A DNA stretch of 39,513 nt from a virus: the IMG/VR virus record IMGVR_UViG_3300028892_001098, positions 1 through 39,513 of that record; one strand, written 5' to 3'. The notes below the pieces were generated by a model. That model was given only the letters and a program-made list of their open reading frames with translations, did not search any database and was not told the DNA's origin. Position numbers and translations under genes: made by a program. Shown here one piece after another: positions 6,896-14,329 of the stretch; within the stretch, counting starts at the first letter, position 1, and every line of letters starts with the position of its first letter.

Positions 6896-8277
6896 TTGGT
6901 TTCGGGGGTGATACTCGCAAGAGCCTGCCCCTCTCGCCTCGCGAGAAAGGACTCGACATATTCAATGCCGTGCAATCCTTCTGTGACTCCAACCACTACG
7001 TTGATGTGGACGATAAGGTGCCCATATTCCTGTGCAGTATCGGAGCGCACATATTCAATTGCCTGAACAAATGCTCGCGATGCGACTTCGACCCGGAGCG
7101 TGGCAATCCAGACGACTTCAAAATCCCCAACTGTCCCTTGCGTCACAACAACCTGCCATTCTACACGCCGATGAGCAGGCTCGCGGATACGAGAATCAAT
7201 ATCCTAATCAGGGGGCCGAAGGGTAGTGGCAAGAATGTTCTCCTTGACCTCTTCTGTGCCGAGGGCACGGGGTTGTTGTTCTCGCCGGACGCGGACTTAG
7301 GTGTGGGCTTCCGCACGATGATTGGACCGAACAGCATCACGGAGGCTGGGTTATTCGGCAGCGTCAATGAAGACGGTGAGATAGTCGGTCGCCCACTGGC
7401 TCGCGAGATGTGTGGCGGCTTCCTGTGCTTTGAAGAGTTTAGCGCACTCACGGATGCGGGCCGCAAGGAGCATAGCGTGGACATACGCAATCAGATGCTC
7501 ACCAGCCTCGACAGTGGGCGTGTGAATAAGGGCATGAAGCATGGCTGGGTGCGCTACTTCACGCGCTATACGATGTGGGCAGGCACGCAGCCCGGACGCT
7601 TTGAGATGGAGTCGGGCATGGACCGACGCTTCTTCATCATTGATATCGAGATGACGGCAGAACGTGAGAGGGCATACAAAATGGCCCAGAACAAACAGGC
7701 AGCGATGACTCGCGAGGAACGTATCTCACTCGCGGACGAAGTGCTACGGCTCAGGAAGTGGTTTCAGGAGAGGCAGATGGATGCTGTCTTGAATCCCCCA
7801 ACGAGTATTGAGTTTGACTCGTCATTAGAAGACTGGATTATGCGGGACACGGTGCGCTCATACGAAGCAGACCTGTTCCGCAGACTCGCGATTGGATATA
7901 CGTTGATGCAGCCGGAGTATAAGCACGAGAGCGTGCTACGAGTCACCCTCGATGACAGGCTTAGGAGCATTCTCGATACGAGCCTCGTGATGCGTAGGCG
8001 TGTGATGGATGCTGACCTTGCGCTAGTGAAGACTACGTTTTGGGATAGTGACCTGCCGAAGTCTGCACTCGTGAAGGAGGTTGCACGGATGGTGACGATG
8101 GGTGATTATCAGAGCGCGAAGAGGTGGATTGAAGACAACCTGTTGGGTCAGAATTGGTATCGCGAGTTTGTGCCGAGTGGTGAGAAACGCCGTGGGCGTA
8201 AGGGTGTGGTCTGCCGCTTCGCCGCAGATGCACAGATGAAGGACAGAACAGAGTGGGGTGCTGAAAGTGGGGTCTAA
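6871..8277 (+). CDS. MCM-like AAA+ helicase
   Basis: 468 residues; probably the replicative helicase. An N-terminal cysteine cluster (CSIGAHIF, CLNKCSRCD, NCPL; about residues 55-95) suggests a zinc domain. The AAA+ core has Walker A GPKGSGKN (about 115-122), a Walker B-like GGFLCFEEF (about 181-189), a sensor-1-like WAGTQPGR (about 235-242) and MDRRFFIID (about 249-257), which aligns with the MCM arginine-finger region. The GLFG...SGRVNKG segment between them has the MCM pre-sensor hairpin order. A helical or winged-helix tail follows (about 385-440). Shorter than cellular MCMs (about 600-700 residues), lacking most of the N-terminal region. Family membership is inferred from motif order; another AAA+ clade remains possible. 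Confidence 0.6.
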   Translation: MATSDNRVIGFGGDTRKSLPLSPREKGLDIFNAVQSFCDSNHYVDVDDKVPIFLCSIGAHIFNCLNKCSRCDFDPERGNPDDFKIPNCPLRHNNLPFYTPMSRLADTRINILIRGPKGSGKNVLLDLFCAEGTGLLFSPDADLGVGFRTMIGPNSITEAGLFGSVNEDGEIVGRPLAREMCGGFLCFEEFSALTDAGRKEHSVDIRNQMLTSLDSGRVNKGMKHGWVRYFTRYTMWAGTQPGRFEMESGMDRRFFIIDIEMTAERERAYKMAQNKQAAMTREERISLADEVLRLRKWFQERQMDAVLNPPTSIEFDSSLEDWIMRDTVRSYEADLFRRLAIGYTLMQPEYKHESVLRVTLDDRLRSILDTSLVMRRRVMDADLALVKTTFWDSDLPKSALVKEVARMVTMGDYQSAKRWIEDNLLGQNWYREFVPSGEKRRGRKGVVCRFAADAQMKDRTEWGAESGV

Positions 8278-8581
8278 TGCCGACCCGTTCTCGCGAATGT
8301 CGGGGTTCCGTTTGAAGCACGGCCGCTTCCGTGCAGCGTGTGTGCGTGTGCTGCAACGTGGGGGCAACAAACCCCTGACGGCAGCGAGCCTTCGCGACCG
8401 CGCAACCAATCTGACTGGCACGCCATTCTCGATGAAAATGATTCCTGTTGATGCAGTCATATCCAATGTGCTGAAGCGCGACCTTCGCTTTGAGAAAGTG
8501 GGGATGGTGTCGGTCGGCCACGGGTGTATGCTGCTGGAATGGAAACTCACACAGGAGGGATTGGATGACAGACAATACTAA
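8258..8581 (+). CDS. Putative winged-helix protein, HARE-HTH-like
   Basis: About 107 residues from the GTG at 8258; a GTG at 8267 and an ATG at 8298 are alternatives. Residues 18-95 match the next gene's protein in layout: LKHG, a helix, LTAASLRDR, then a long helix ending VLKRDLRFEKVGMVSV. This resembles HARE-HTH-type winged helices known from RNA polymerase delta subunits and chromatin proteins. It overlaps both the helicase gene and its paralogue. A role in transcription or DNA binding is inferred. Confidence 0.5.
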   Translation: MLKVGSNADPFSRMSGFRLKHGRFRAACVRVLQRGGNKPLTAASLRDRATNLTGTPFSMKMIPVDAVISNVLKRDLRFEKVGMVSVGHGCMLLEWKLTQEGLDDRQY

Positions 8582-8828
8582 CCTGAAGCACGGCAACATT
8601 CGCGATGCAGCGTATCGTATCCTGCTCGATGCGCCATCGGGGATGACTGCTCGCGAGTTATGCGACCGCATACGCAACTGTCGCGGGCGGCCATTTTACG
8701 ACCACCCTAGCCCGACTACGCTATCACAGTTGCTCCGATTCGACAGCCGATTTGAACGAATGGGGAAGGTTAAAGTGAAGTGCATGAGTGGGGCTATTGC
8801 GAACAACGTAGTGTGGGGTCTGAAATGA
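8565..8828 (+). CDS. Putative winged-helix protein, HARE-HTH-like (paralogue)
   Basis: 87 residues from the ATG at 8565, well placed after AGGAGG (8553-8558); a longer in-frame extension exists but lacks support. LKHGNIRDAAYRILL, MTARELCDRI and LSQLLRFDSRFERMGKVKV line up with the corresponding segments of the preceding protein, so the pair is probably a tandem duplication. Fold as for the previous gene. It ends in an ATGA overlap with the next gene. Confidence 0.55.
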   Translation: MTDNTNLKHGNIRDAAYRILLDAPSGMTARELCDRIRNCRGRPFYDHPSPTTLSQLLRFDSRFERMGKVKVKCMSGAIANNVVWGLK

Positions 8829-9457
8829 AATCCAGATGGCTCATTGAACAGCGGCTCGCGGAGGCGACAGACCCGACCGTGATTGAAACGATACGCTGGG
8901 TGCTTGAATCCCCCGAATGCCCGCTCTGCAATTTGGGCGACCGCAAGGACGTTGAGTTGGCTGTGTTCACCGGCAAGACCACACCGGCATACATTGAGGC
9001 GAAACATGGTTGGGTATCAGGCATCGTTGAGGAACACATGACAGGCCACATTGACTACGACCCGACAGAGGCTCGCGAGATGGAAACGCTACGCAGCGAG
9101 AGTATCACTACTCTTGAAATGGCCTCCGACATATTCGGACGCATTCAGAATTGGCTTGATGAGTGGGAGGCTACGAAGGATGAATACGGGATTTCGCGAG
9201 AGTGGATAGCCGAGGCTACGAAACTCGTCGGACAGGCAAACGGCAGCCTCAAACTCATTGGGCAACTCAAGAAGGAAATTGGTGTGGACAGCCAACTCAT
9301 GCTCGCGCAGAGCCATGTGGACAGCGTAATGGGTGTCATCGTGGACGTGCTACGCGACAGACCTGAATTACTGAACGCTATGGAGTTGCGGTTGGCTGCT
9401 ATCAAGGGACCATCGCGAGTCATCGAGGCAGAGTTTGAGGTAGTGGATGATGGATGA
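8825..9457 (+). CDS. Putative terminase small subunit-like Zn/HTH protein
   Basis: 210 residues from the ATG at 8825 (ATGA overlap). Residues about 32-75 have CPLCNLGDRKDVELAVFTG, then HGW and EHMTGH. This Cys2-His2 HTH layout is common in phage proteins annotated as small terminase or terminase-like DNA-binding subunits. The rest is long helices (MASDIFGRIQNWLDEWEAT and later), suitable for oligomerisation. No large terminase is in the window, so a DNA-recognition protein of another kind is possible. Confidence 0.45.
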   Translation: MKSRWLIEQRLAEATDPTVIETIRWVLESPECPLCNLGDRKDVELAVFTGKTTPAYIEAKHGWVSGIVEEHMTGHIDYDPTEAREMETLRSESITTLEMASDIFGRIQNWLDEWEATKDEYGISREWIAEATKLVGQANGSLKLIGQLKKEIGVDSQLMLAQSHVDSVMGVIVDVLRDRPELLNAMELRLAAIKGPSRVIEAEFEVVDDG

Positions 9458-9734
9458 CCTCAAGCGTGGGGAACGCGTGAAGTGGAGGGTTCATTTCAAC
9501 CAACTGATTGCACGACCCATACCTCGCGAAGCATTCCCCTCTCTGGTTGAGAACATGCTGGATGATGGCCTATACTGCCACATACACCTTGAAGGCTACA
9601 CATGGTTTTCAGGCAGATACCCCGTGACACCGAAGGCTGTTCGCGATATGTGGTCGCTATCGAAGAGTCAGTGGAAGCGGTTTATGGCATACATCATGGA
9701 AGAGAACCCATTTGAGGTGGCACAGGATGAGTAA
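9447..9734 (+). CDS. Hypothetical protein
   Basis: 95 residues from the ATG at 9447 (a second ATG at 9450), overlapping the previous gene. Basic and aromatic, with a beta-rich centre (YCHIHLEGYTWFSGRYPV) and a C-terminal helix-turn-helix-like stretch (TPKAVRDMWSLSKSQWKRFM). No family recognised. Confidence 0.5.
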   Translation: MMDDLKRGERVKWRVHFNQLIARPIPREAFPSLVENMLDDGLYCHIHLEGYTWFSGRYPVTPKAVRDMWSLSKSQWKRFMAYIMEENPFEVAQDE

Positions 9735-9984
9735 GGCATACCGCTACTCAACGGTGAGAAAGGCCGTAGCGACGTGGACTCGCAGCGAGTGGTTCACAGC
9801 GAATGAGTTGCACTCATGGGTGGTGGATTGTCTGCCGCAGCGAACCTGCTCCATCACCGTCTATGGTGTGGGTAATCTGCTACGCAGGCTTAAAGTGCGG
9901 GGGCTACTAGAATCGCGAATGGCTCGCGGTAAGAGCATCAAGGAGTATAGGCGGATTGAGAGTGAATGGGAAGAACGCGACTAG
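9727..9984 (+). CDS. Putative winged-helix protein
   Basis: 85 residues from the ATG at 9727, preceded by GAGGTGG; an in-frame ATG at 9712 lacks such a site. Residues 8-75 read as a winged helix: WFTANELHSWVVD, ITVYGVGNLLRRLKVRG as recognition helix, LLESRMARGKSIKEYRRI as wing. Strongly basic with an acidic last few residues. Likely DNA binding. Confidence 0.5.
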   Translation: MSKAYRYSTVRKAVATWTRSEWFTANELHSWVVDCLPQRTCSITVYGVGNLLRRLKVRGLLESRMARGKSIKEYRRIESEWEERD

Positions 9985-9996
9985 AGGGGTGGTGGC

Positions 9997-10662
9997 ATCG
10001 GTATCATTCTGTTTACCTCGGACGACTCTCGATATCGCGTTGGTGATTTCGTCGTCATGCACGGCGAGTTGACATATCCACCAACGGCACCGGATACGAC
10101 ATACATTCTGCACGGTCAATTCACGGAGGCCGATGTGTTGGTGTGGGCACCGCTGGTCGCGTATCGTCTGGTGGTGGTCTGCGAGAACCTCCCCACTCTC
10201 ACCTCGCGAAGTGAAGACGTAGTGGTGATTGACAGCACGCTACAAACGAAACGCAAACGCGACTATCATTGGCCGGAGGCTCTACTACGCTGGCGCGATA
10301 GAGAACGTGCGCTGCCTGTAATCGCGAAAATGCCCACACCACTCGCTCTCGCTTTCCTCCGATGCAACTGCAAGGATGCTACGCTCTGGCGTCTGCTCGC
10401 GAGTGTTTCATACATGCTACCCGACGAATACATGCACGCCCTGTTCGCTTTCGGTGTGAAACCACAGGAGCATCGCGTGGTGTGGCCGAAGAAAAATGCG
10501 AAGGGTATACCCACACCGGACGGCTTTCGCGAGTCAGACATATATGCGGAGGGACTCATCCACCTAAGCAGGGAGGTCGCGAATGAAGTGCGAGTGAAGG
10601 AGCCGGAGGCTTTGCCGGTCGGCGTGAAGAAACGCAAGGAGGGGGGCGTTGAATGGGTATAG
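9997..10662 (+). CDS. Hypothetical protein, unusual start; clamp-loader partner conceivable
   Basis: The frame has an ATG at 10057, but protein-like sequence (IILFTSDDSRYRVGDFVVM) precedes it back to a stop at 9982-9984. The only possible starts there are ATC (9997) or ATT (10006), about ten bases after GAGGGGTGG, so a non-standard start is possible. Alternating strand-helix order and the final basic segment loosely recall delta-type clamp-loader subunits, but no diagnostic motif is visible, and no Walker A. From ATG 10057 the product would be 201 residues. Function not assigned. Confidence 0.45.
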   Translation: MGIILFTSDDSRYRVGDFVVMHGELTYPPTAPDTTYILHGQFTEADVLVWAPLVAYRLVVVCENLPTLTSRSEDVVVIDSTLQTKRKRDYHWPEALLRWRDRERALPVIAKMPTPLALAFLRCNCKDATLWRLLASVSYMLPDEYMHALFAFGVKPQEHRVVWPKKNAKGIPTPDGFRESDIYAEGLIHLSREVANEVRVKEPEALPVGVKKRKEGGVEWV

Positions 10663-10817
10663 AGTTTGAAGGAATGTTCCTCTTCTTTCTGTGGATAATG
10701 GTGTTCAAGCCCGTGATTTATTGGGCCTCATGCTTCTGGATACCGAAGCCGAGTGAGGCTGCACCCTCGGAGGAACCCGACTCTTTCGCGAGTGCATCAA
10801 TGTTCCTTGAGCAGTAG
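10653..10817 (+). CDS. Small membrane protein (54 aa)
   Basis: 54 residues from the ATG at 10653, preceded by GGAGGGGGG and overlapping the previous gene by 10 bases. Residues 7-31 are hydrophobic and aromatic (MFLFFLWIMVFKPVIYWASC), a single membrane helix, followed by an acidic Ser/Glu/Pro-rich tail. Function unknown. Confidence 0.5.
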   Translation: MGIEFEGMFLFFLWIMVFKPVIYWASCFWIPKPSEAAPSEEPDSFASASMFLEQ

Positions 10818-10858
10818 TGGACGAATGCTTATGAGCGGGATATTACCGTTTCGGTTAA

Positions 10859-11266
10859 GTGTCAGCCAACAACCGCCGCATCCGCCGCGTCATAGTGGAC
10901 TTGCTATGGGAACATGGCCCCATTACTCGCAACGAATTGGCTGCTCTACTGCATAAGAATCGAGGCATTCGCGAGGTTCCGAGTGACACCAGTTTGAGTA
11001 GCCTTCTATCGAAGAACGTGCAGGCCGAGAGTGTGGGCTTCGCGAAGGTTGAGAACATAGCGGGTATCAAGACGAAGCACATGATTTTCGATGTTCGCCG
11101 CGACCTCATCAAGTCAAAGATAGACATTGTGTTCACTAGACCTCCCTCCTGTATGTCTGCTCGCGAGCGCGCGCTTGCCGTGCGTTGTGTGGGTTGTGGG
11201 CGCAACAGGATAATGTCGGATGACACCCTGACCTGCCTCAACTGCATACGAGAAGCCGAGAATTAG
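10859..11266 (+). CDS. Putative winged-helix protein with C-terminal zinc ribbon
   Basis: 135 residues from the GTG at 10859, which directly follows an in-frame stop, so no earlier start is possible; there is no obvious SD. Residues about 6-70 form a winged helix (IRRVIVDLLWEHGPITRNEL, then a long helix and FAKVENIAG wing). CVGCGRN (about 110) and CLNC (about 127) make a compact zinc ribbon at the end. The combination is typical of archaeal transcription regulators; the target is unknown. Confidence 0.55.
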   Translation: MSANNRRIRRVIVDLLWEHGPITRNELAALLHKNRGIREVPSDTSLSSLLSKNVQAESVGFAKVENIAGIKTKHMIFDVRRDLIKSKIDIVFTRPPSCMSARERALAVRCVGCGRNRIMSDDTLTCLNCIREAEN

Positions 11267-11304
11267 CGTTGGGTTTATGAACCCCCCGATGGTTCGGTGT
11301 ATTG

Positions 11305-11541
11305 ATGCGTGCTGCCACGATAACCCATGTTGAGTATGAAATCCTGTTGCATGTCCTGTCCGAAGTGGACTTGACAGATGTGCGTTGGGAGATGGTGCCT
11401 GACGGAGATGAGATAGCCGACAAACGCTTCAAGCAGGGCGCAGCGAATGTGCGTGCCTTGCTTCAGAACCTCGCGGACAGGCGCACACACAGGCTGCCGA
11501 AGGCGCACCCTGACGGTCGGTTGAAGGGGGTAGGCACATGA
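11305..11541 (+). CDS. Hypothetical protein
   Basis: 78 residues from the ATG at 11305 (TTG at 11302 in frame). Helical at both ends (VEYEILLHVLSEVDLTDV; RFKQGAANVRALLQNLADRR) with a basic C-terminus. A short hairpin GAACC-CCCCGAT-GGTTC precedes it (around 11280-11296). It ends in the 14-base junction GGGTAGGCACATGA, which also occurs at 2111. No function recognised. Confidence 0.5.
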   Translation: MRAATITHVEYEILLHVLSEVDLTDVRWEMVPDGDEIADKRFKQGAANVRALLQNLADRRTHRLPKAHPDGRLKGVGT

Positions 11542-11675
11542 GTCAGCATCGCAAGTGCCTGCGCCGCTGCATGGGTTGTGGTCTTGAGATGATAACAGGA
11601 CAGAGCGCGCACACAATCCACAGTGGGGGAACGCGACGATACTGCGGAACATTCCGAGTAGCCGACAGAGATTGA
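11538..11675 (+). CDS. Tiny zinc-binding protein (45 aa)
   Basis: 45 residues from the ATG at 11538 (ATGA overlap). Very basic N-terminus, then CLRRCMGCG at residues 7-15, two histidines near 25-28 and YCG near residue 36: enough ligands for one zinc. Similar in size to the other mini-ribbons of the window. Confidence 0.5.
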   Translation: MSQHRKCLRRCMGCGLEMITGQSAHTIHSGGTRRYCGTFRVADRD

Positions 11676-11680
11676 TGTGA

Positions 11681-12058
11681 ATGGAAAAATGGAGAGATGT
11701 TGATATGAGTGAAGTGCCGTGGGATTTGATACCTGATATGATGCACATACTGAAGAGTGGGAGTTGGTCGCAGTATTGCTGCGAAGCAGATGATGGATAT
11801 TGGGGTGAGAAGTGGTGGGGTGCTCGCTCAATGCACGCGCTCGCTGATGACGGCAGCGTAGTGGTCCGTTTCATCAGTCCAGATGGTGATACTCACGACT
11901 TGCACCCATGTCCCGAATGCTACCACAATCGCGAACACCTGCTCCCCACGGCGGAGCAAGTGCGTGCGGTTAAAGAGGGTCATTTCCCTCCCCCACCCAG
12001 CGAAGAGAAAATCAAACCGGACAAACTCGTTCTCAATAACTTCTGGGGTGATGAATGA
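11681..12058 (+). CDS. Hypothetical protein
   Basis: 125 residues from the ATG at 11681. Tryptophan-rich and acidic in the first half (WGEKWWGARS), then HPCPECYHNREHL (about 78-90), which could bind one metal ion. A proline-rich linker (FPPPPSEEK) and a short C-terminal tail follow. The last codons overlap the kinase gene's ATG. No family recognised. Confidence 0.55.
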   Translation: MEKWRDVDMSEVPWDLIPDMMHILKSGSWSQYCCEADDGYWGEKWWGARSMHALADDGSVVVRFISPDGDTHDLHPCPECYHNREHLLPTAEQVRAVKEGHFPPPPSEEKIKPDKLVLNNFWGDE

Positions 12059-12669
12059 TGGTGCTACTCATCGGTATCGCTGGCCGCACACACGCTGGCA
12101 AGACCACCCTCGCGAATTGGCTCTCGCATGTGCATGGTTGGAAGGTGACTTCCTTTGCGGAGCCACTTCGTAGTGAATTAGCCGCTGCATGGTTCCGCCG
12201 TGCGCCGAAGCGCGCTCGCGAGAAGTGGTCGGTGTTGGAGGCAGAGAACGCTGCACTCACACGCCCGCTACTGCAAGCGTGGGGCCACGGGCGCAGGGTC
12301 ATCGAACACGACGACTATTGGGTGGTTGCCCTCTTCAACAGCATTGATTGGGATACGGATGGGGTAATCCTGATTGATGATGTGCGCTATCCGAATGAGA
12401 TAGCCGCGATTCTTGAGCAGGGTGGCCTCATCATACGACTCCACATCACCGAGGAAGAAGCAGTCGCGCGTGGCGCAGACCCACTCACGCTTGAACACGC
12501 GAGCGAGAACGCAATCTCACACACGCTCACGCTATCGGAGTGTGCGATGAGGGACCGCGTGTTTGTGGCTGCAACAAACGATATCATCCACAGGATTCAG
12601 GAACATACGGATGCGTTCTTGAGAAAGGTGGCACCCGACGCGCCTGTGAAAATGGGGGGCGGGGCATGA
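12055..12669 (+). CDS. Deoxynucleoside monophosphate kinase
   Basis: 204 residues; phosphorylates dNMPs to dNDPs to feed viral DNA synthesis. The P-loop GRTHAGKTT lies at residues 9-17 directly after the first strand, and IDDVRYPNEIAAI near residues 106-118 matches the DxRFxNE signature of T4 gp1-type dNMP kinases. Length is as expected for that family (about 190-240). Start at the ATG at 12055 (ATGA overlap). It precedes the clamp-loader region, consistent with a replication operon. Adenylate-kinase-like relatives are a less likely alternative. Confidence 0.75.
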   Translation: MMVLLIGIAGRTHAGKTTLANWLSHVHGWKVTSFAEPLRSELAAAWFRRAPKRAREKWSVLEAENAALTRPLLQAWGHGRRVIEHDDYWVVALFNSIDWDTDGVILIDDVRYPNEIAAILEQGGLIIRLHITEEEAVARGADPLTLEHASENAISHTLTLSECAMRDRVFVAATNDIIHRIQEHTDAFLRKVAPDAPVKMGGGA

Positions 12670-13034
12670 GCGAGAGTATCATACAGGAGCGTCGCGAATA
12701 CCTGCTGGAAGGCATGAAGGCAATCCTTGAGCATGATGTGAATGAGTTTGGGGGTAGCCCGCTGAGTGATTTCGGTATTTCCGCTGACGAAATATGGGCC
12801 AGCATACTCGGACTCGCGACCGCGGATGATGCGGCCTTTGTGGGTGGCGTTCTTGACATATTCATCCAAACGCTGCTCATTGACCCGAAAATGGAAACAC
12901 CCCATACTCGTTGGTTCGCGAGGTATCTCACTGAATGGGTGGATATGCTGGTGAAAGCGAAGGAGATTGAAACGGCGTTTGATTTCCCCGACTACTACGG
13001 GGCTAAGTTTGGTGGGTGGGGGGATTTCGGATGA
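12666..13034 (+). CDS. Hypothetical acidic helical protein
   Basis: 122 residues from the ATG at 12666 after GGGGGGCGGGGC; the frame is open further upstream but inside the kinase gene. Acidic, essentially all-helical (ERREYLLEGMKAILEHDVNE; FVGGVLDIFIQTLLID; WVDMLVKAKEIETAF), with a Gly/Trp/Phe tail. No motif recognised. An inhibitor or adaptor would fit the composition, but this is a guess. Confidence 0.55.
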   Translation: MSESIIQERREYLLEGMKAILEHDVNEFGGSPLSDFGISADEIWASILGLATADDAAFVGGVLDIFIQTLLIDPKMETPHTRWFARYLTEWVDMLVKAKEIETAFDFPDYYGAKFGGWGDFG

Positions 13035-13354
13035 AGAAAACCATACTACCGACCTTGAACGACTACTCCGAGCAATTCCTTCTGCCGGAGGAATTGATGC
13101 TCCTCGCGGATGAGGCATTCGGTTTCGCATCCACCCACCGAAACTTCGCGATGTTCGGCTTCCACAAAGGGGTAATGGCGGCAGCAGCCGTATACTGTGC
13201 GGTGCGCAGACACATTGAGAAGGATTTACCCGTTGGTGATTACTGCGACGAGCAGACTCTCACGATTGAGGCTCTCTCACAACTTTCACTCGTGAGTGTT
13301 GATGACATTATGAGTGCCGTGACAGAGATGAATGGCATACTCGGCTGGTGGTAG
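13031..13354 (+). CDS. Putative single cyclin-box TFB-like protein
   Basis: 107 residues from the ATG at 13031. The order LLPEELMLLADEAFGFA, GVMAAAAVYCAVRRH, LTIEALSQLSLVSVDDIMSAV matches one cyclin repeat of archaeal TFB/eukaryotic TFIIB: an AA(A/C)VYxACR-like helix, then a TxxELAxxxxVSxxTI-like HTH. Cellular TFBs have an N-terminal zinc ribbon and two cyclin repeats in about 300 residues; this has one repeat and no ribbon. It may compete for or modify the host basal transcription machinery (inference). A generic HTH protein is the alternative. Confidence 0.45.
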   Translation: MKKTILPTLNDYSEQFLLPEELMLLADEAFGFASTHRNFAMFGFHKGVMAAAAVYCAVRRHIEKDLPVGDYCDEQTLTIEALSQLSLVSVDDIMSAVTEMNGILGWW

Positions 13355-13355
13355 T

Positions 13356-14261
13356 ATGCGTAGCATATGGTCCGAGAAACATAGGCCGCAGACGCTCGAT
13401 GAGTTGGTCGGCCAACCTGATTCATTCATCGCGGAAATGCGGGCAATTCTTGAGGGTGATGCGCCCATGCAGCACTTCCTGTTCTGCTCACCGGAACCCG
13501 GAACGGGTAAGACCACTATGGCCCGCATCATAGCCGATACTCTCGGCTGGCAGTTGCATCAATTCAACGCGAGCAGTAAACGGCAACGGGGAATCGAGTT
13601 TGTCGAAGACGATGTGGCCCCCCTCGCGAGAAGTGGGGCATGGCAAACCATATTCCTTCTCGATGAGGCTGACCGTATCACGCCGCAGGCTCAAGACGCA
13701 CTGAAGGGGGTCATCGAAGACGCCACCGGGTTCTTCATCCTGACAGCCAACGACCTGACTCGCGTTTCTCGCTGGCTACAATCGCGCTGTCAAGTGAGGC
13801 ACTTCCGCCCCATCCCCGACGACCTCGCGCTTGAGCAACTCGCTGTCATCGCCGCTCGTGAAGGAGCAGAGGTGGATGGAAACGACCTCTTCCGCATAGT
13901 CGCGAGGCACAACGGGGATTTGCGCAACGCGATTGGTGCGCTGCAAACGCTGGCGCATCTGCCCGTGGGTGAACGCGAGGCATTCACTCGCGCTCTGCAA
14001 GTGGATGAGGTAAACTCGGAGCGTGTTCTCTCGCTCGCCATGAAGGAGTGCGCCTTCGATGATGCGCTCGCTGAAATGCAGGGGCGACCTCGTGACGCAA
14101 TCCGTAGTGTGTTCCGCTACGCGGTCGCGAATCCAGCCCGCCCTGAAGCGAAAATGCGAGTCATCGAAGCGGCTGTCATAGCCGAGCGCGACCTCATTCA
14201 AGGGGTTGATGAGGGCATCGCCCTTCACAACTTCGTGAGGCTCCTTTGTCAGTGGAGATGA
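13356..14261 (+). CDS. Clamp loader small subunit (RFC-like AAA+ ATPase)
   Basis: 301 residues from the ATG at 13356 (MRSIWSEKHRP, the typical W-x-EKYRP-like RFC N-terminus). Walker A PEPGTGKTT at about 45-53, Walker B FLLDEAD at about 98-104, and the SRC-type LQSRCQ at about 140-145. A helical collar domain follows. It loads the sliding clamp onto primed DNA with ATP. Only one RFC gene is visible, so either it forms a homo-oligomer, a host large subunit is used, or the partner is an unrecognised gene nearby. Confidence 0.85.
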   Translation: MRSIWSEKHRPQTLDELVGQPDSFIAEMRAILEGDAPMQHFLFCSPEPGTGKTTMARIIADTLGWQLHQFNASSKRQRGIEFVEDDVAPLARSGAWQTIFLLDEADRITPQAQDALKGVIEDATGFFILTANDLTRVSRWLQSRCQVRHFRPIPDDLALEQLAVIAAREGAEVDGNDLFRIVARHNGDLRNAIGALQTLAHLPVGEREAFTRALQVDEVNSERVLSLAMKECAFDDALAEMQGRPRDAIRSVFRYAVANPARPEAKMRVIEAAVIAERDLIQGVDEGIALHNFVRLLCQWR

Positions 14262-14285
14262 GTAGCGGTGGGTTAATATGGATAC

Positions 14286-14303
14286 GGGTTTTAACACAGA
14301 ATA
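14286..14303 (+). promoter_or_regulatory. GGGTTTTAACACAGAATA motif in intergenic gap
   Basis: In the 68-base gap before the OB-fold gene. It resembles GGGTTTTGACAGAATA (5272-5287) in the other non-coding region, differing by one substitution and a two-base insertion. Recurrence in the two largest plus-strand gaps suggests a promoter or operator element; the function is inferred. Confidence 0.35.
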
Positions 14304-14329
14304 ACCGGCGACGGGGGAAAGTGAATAGA

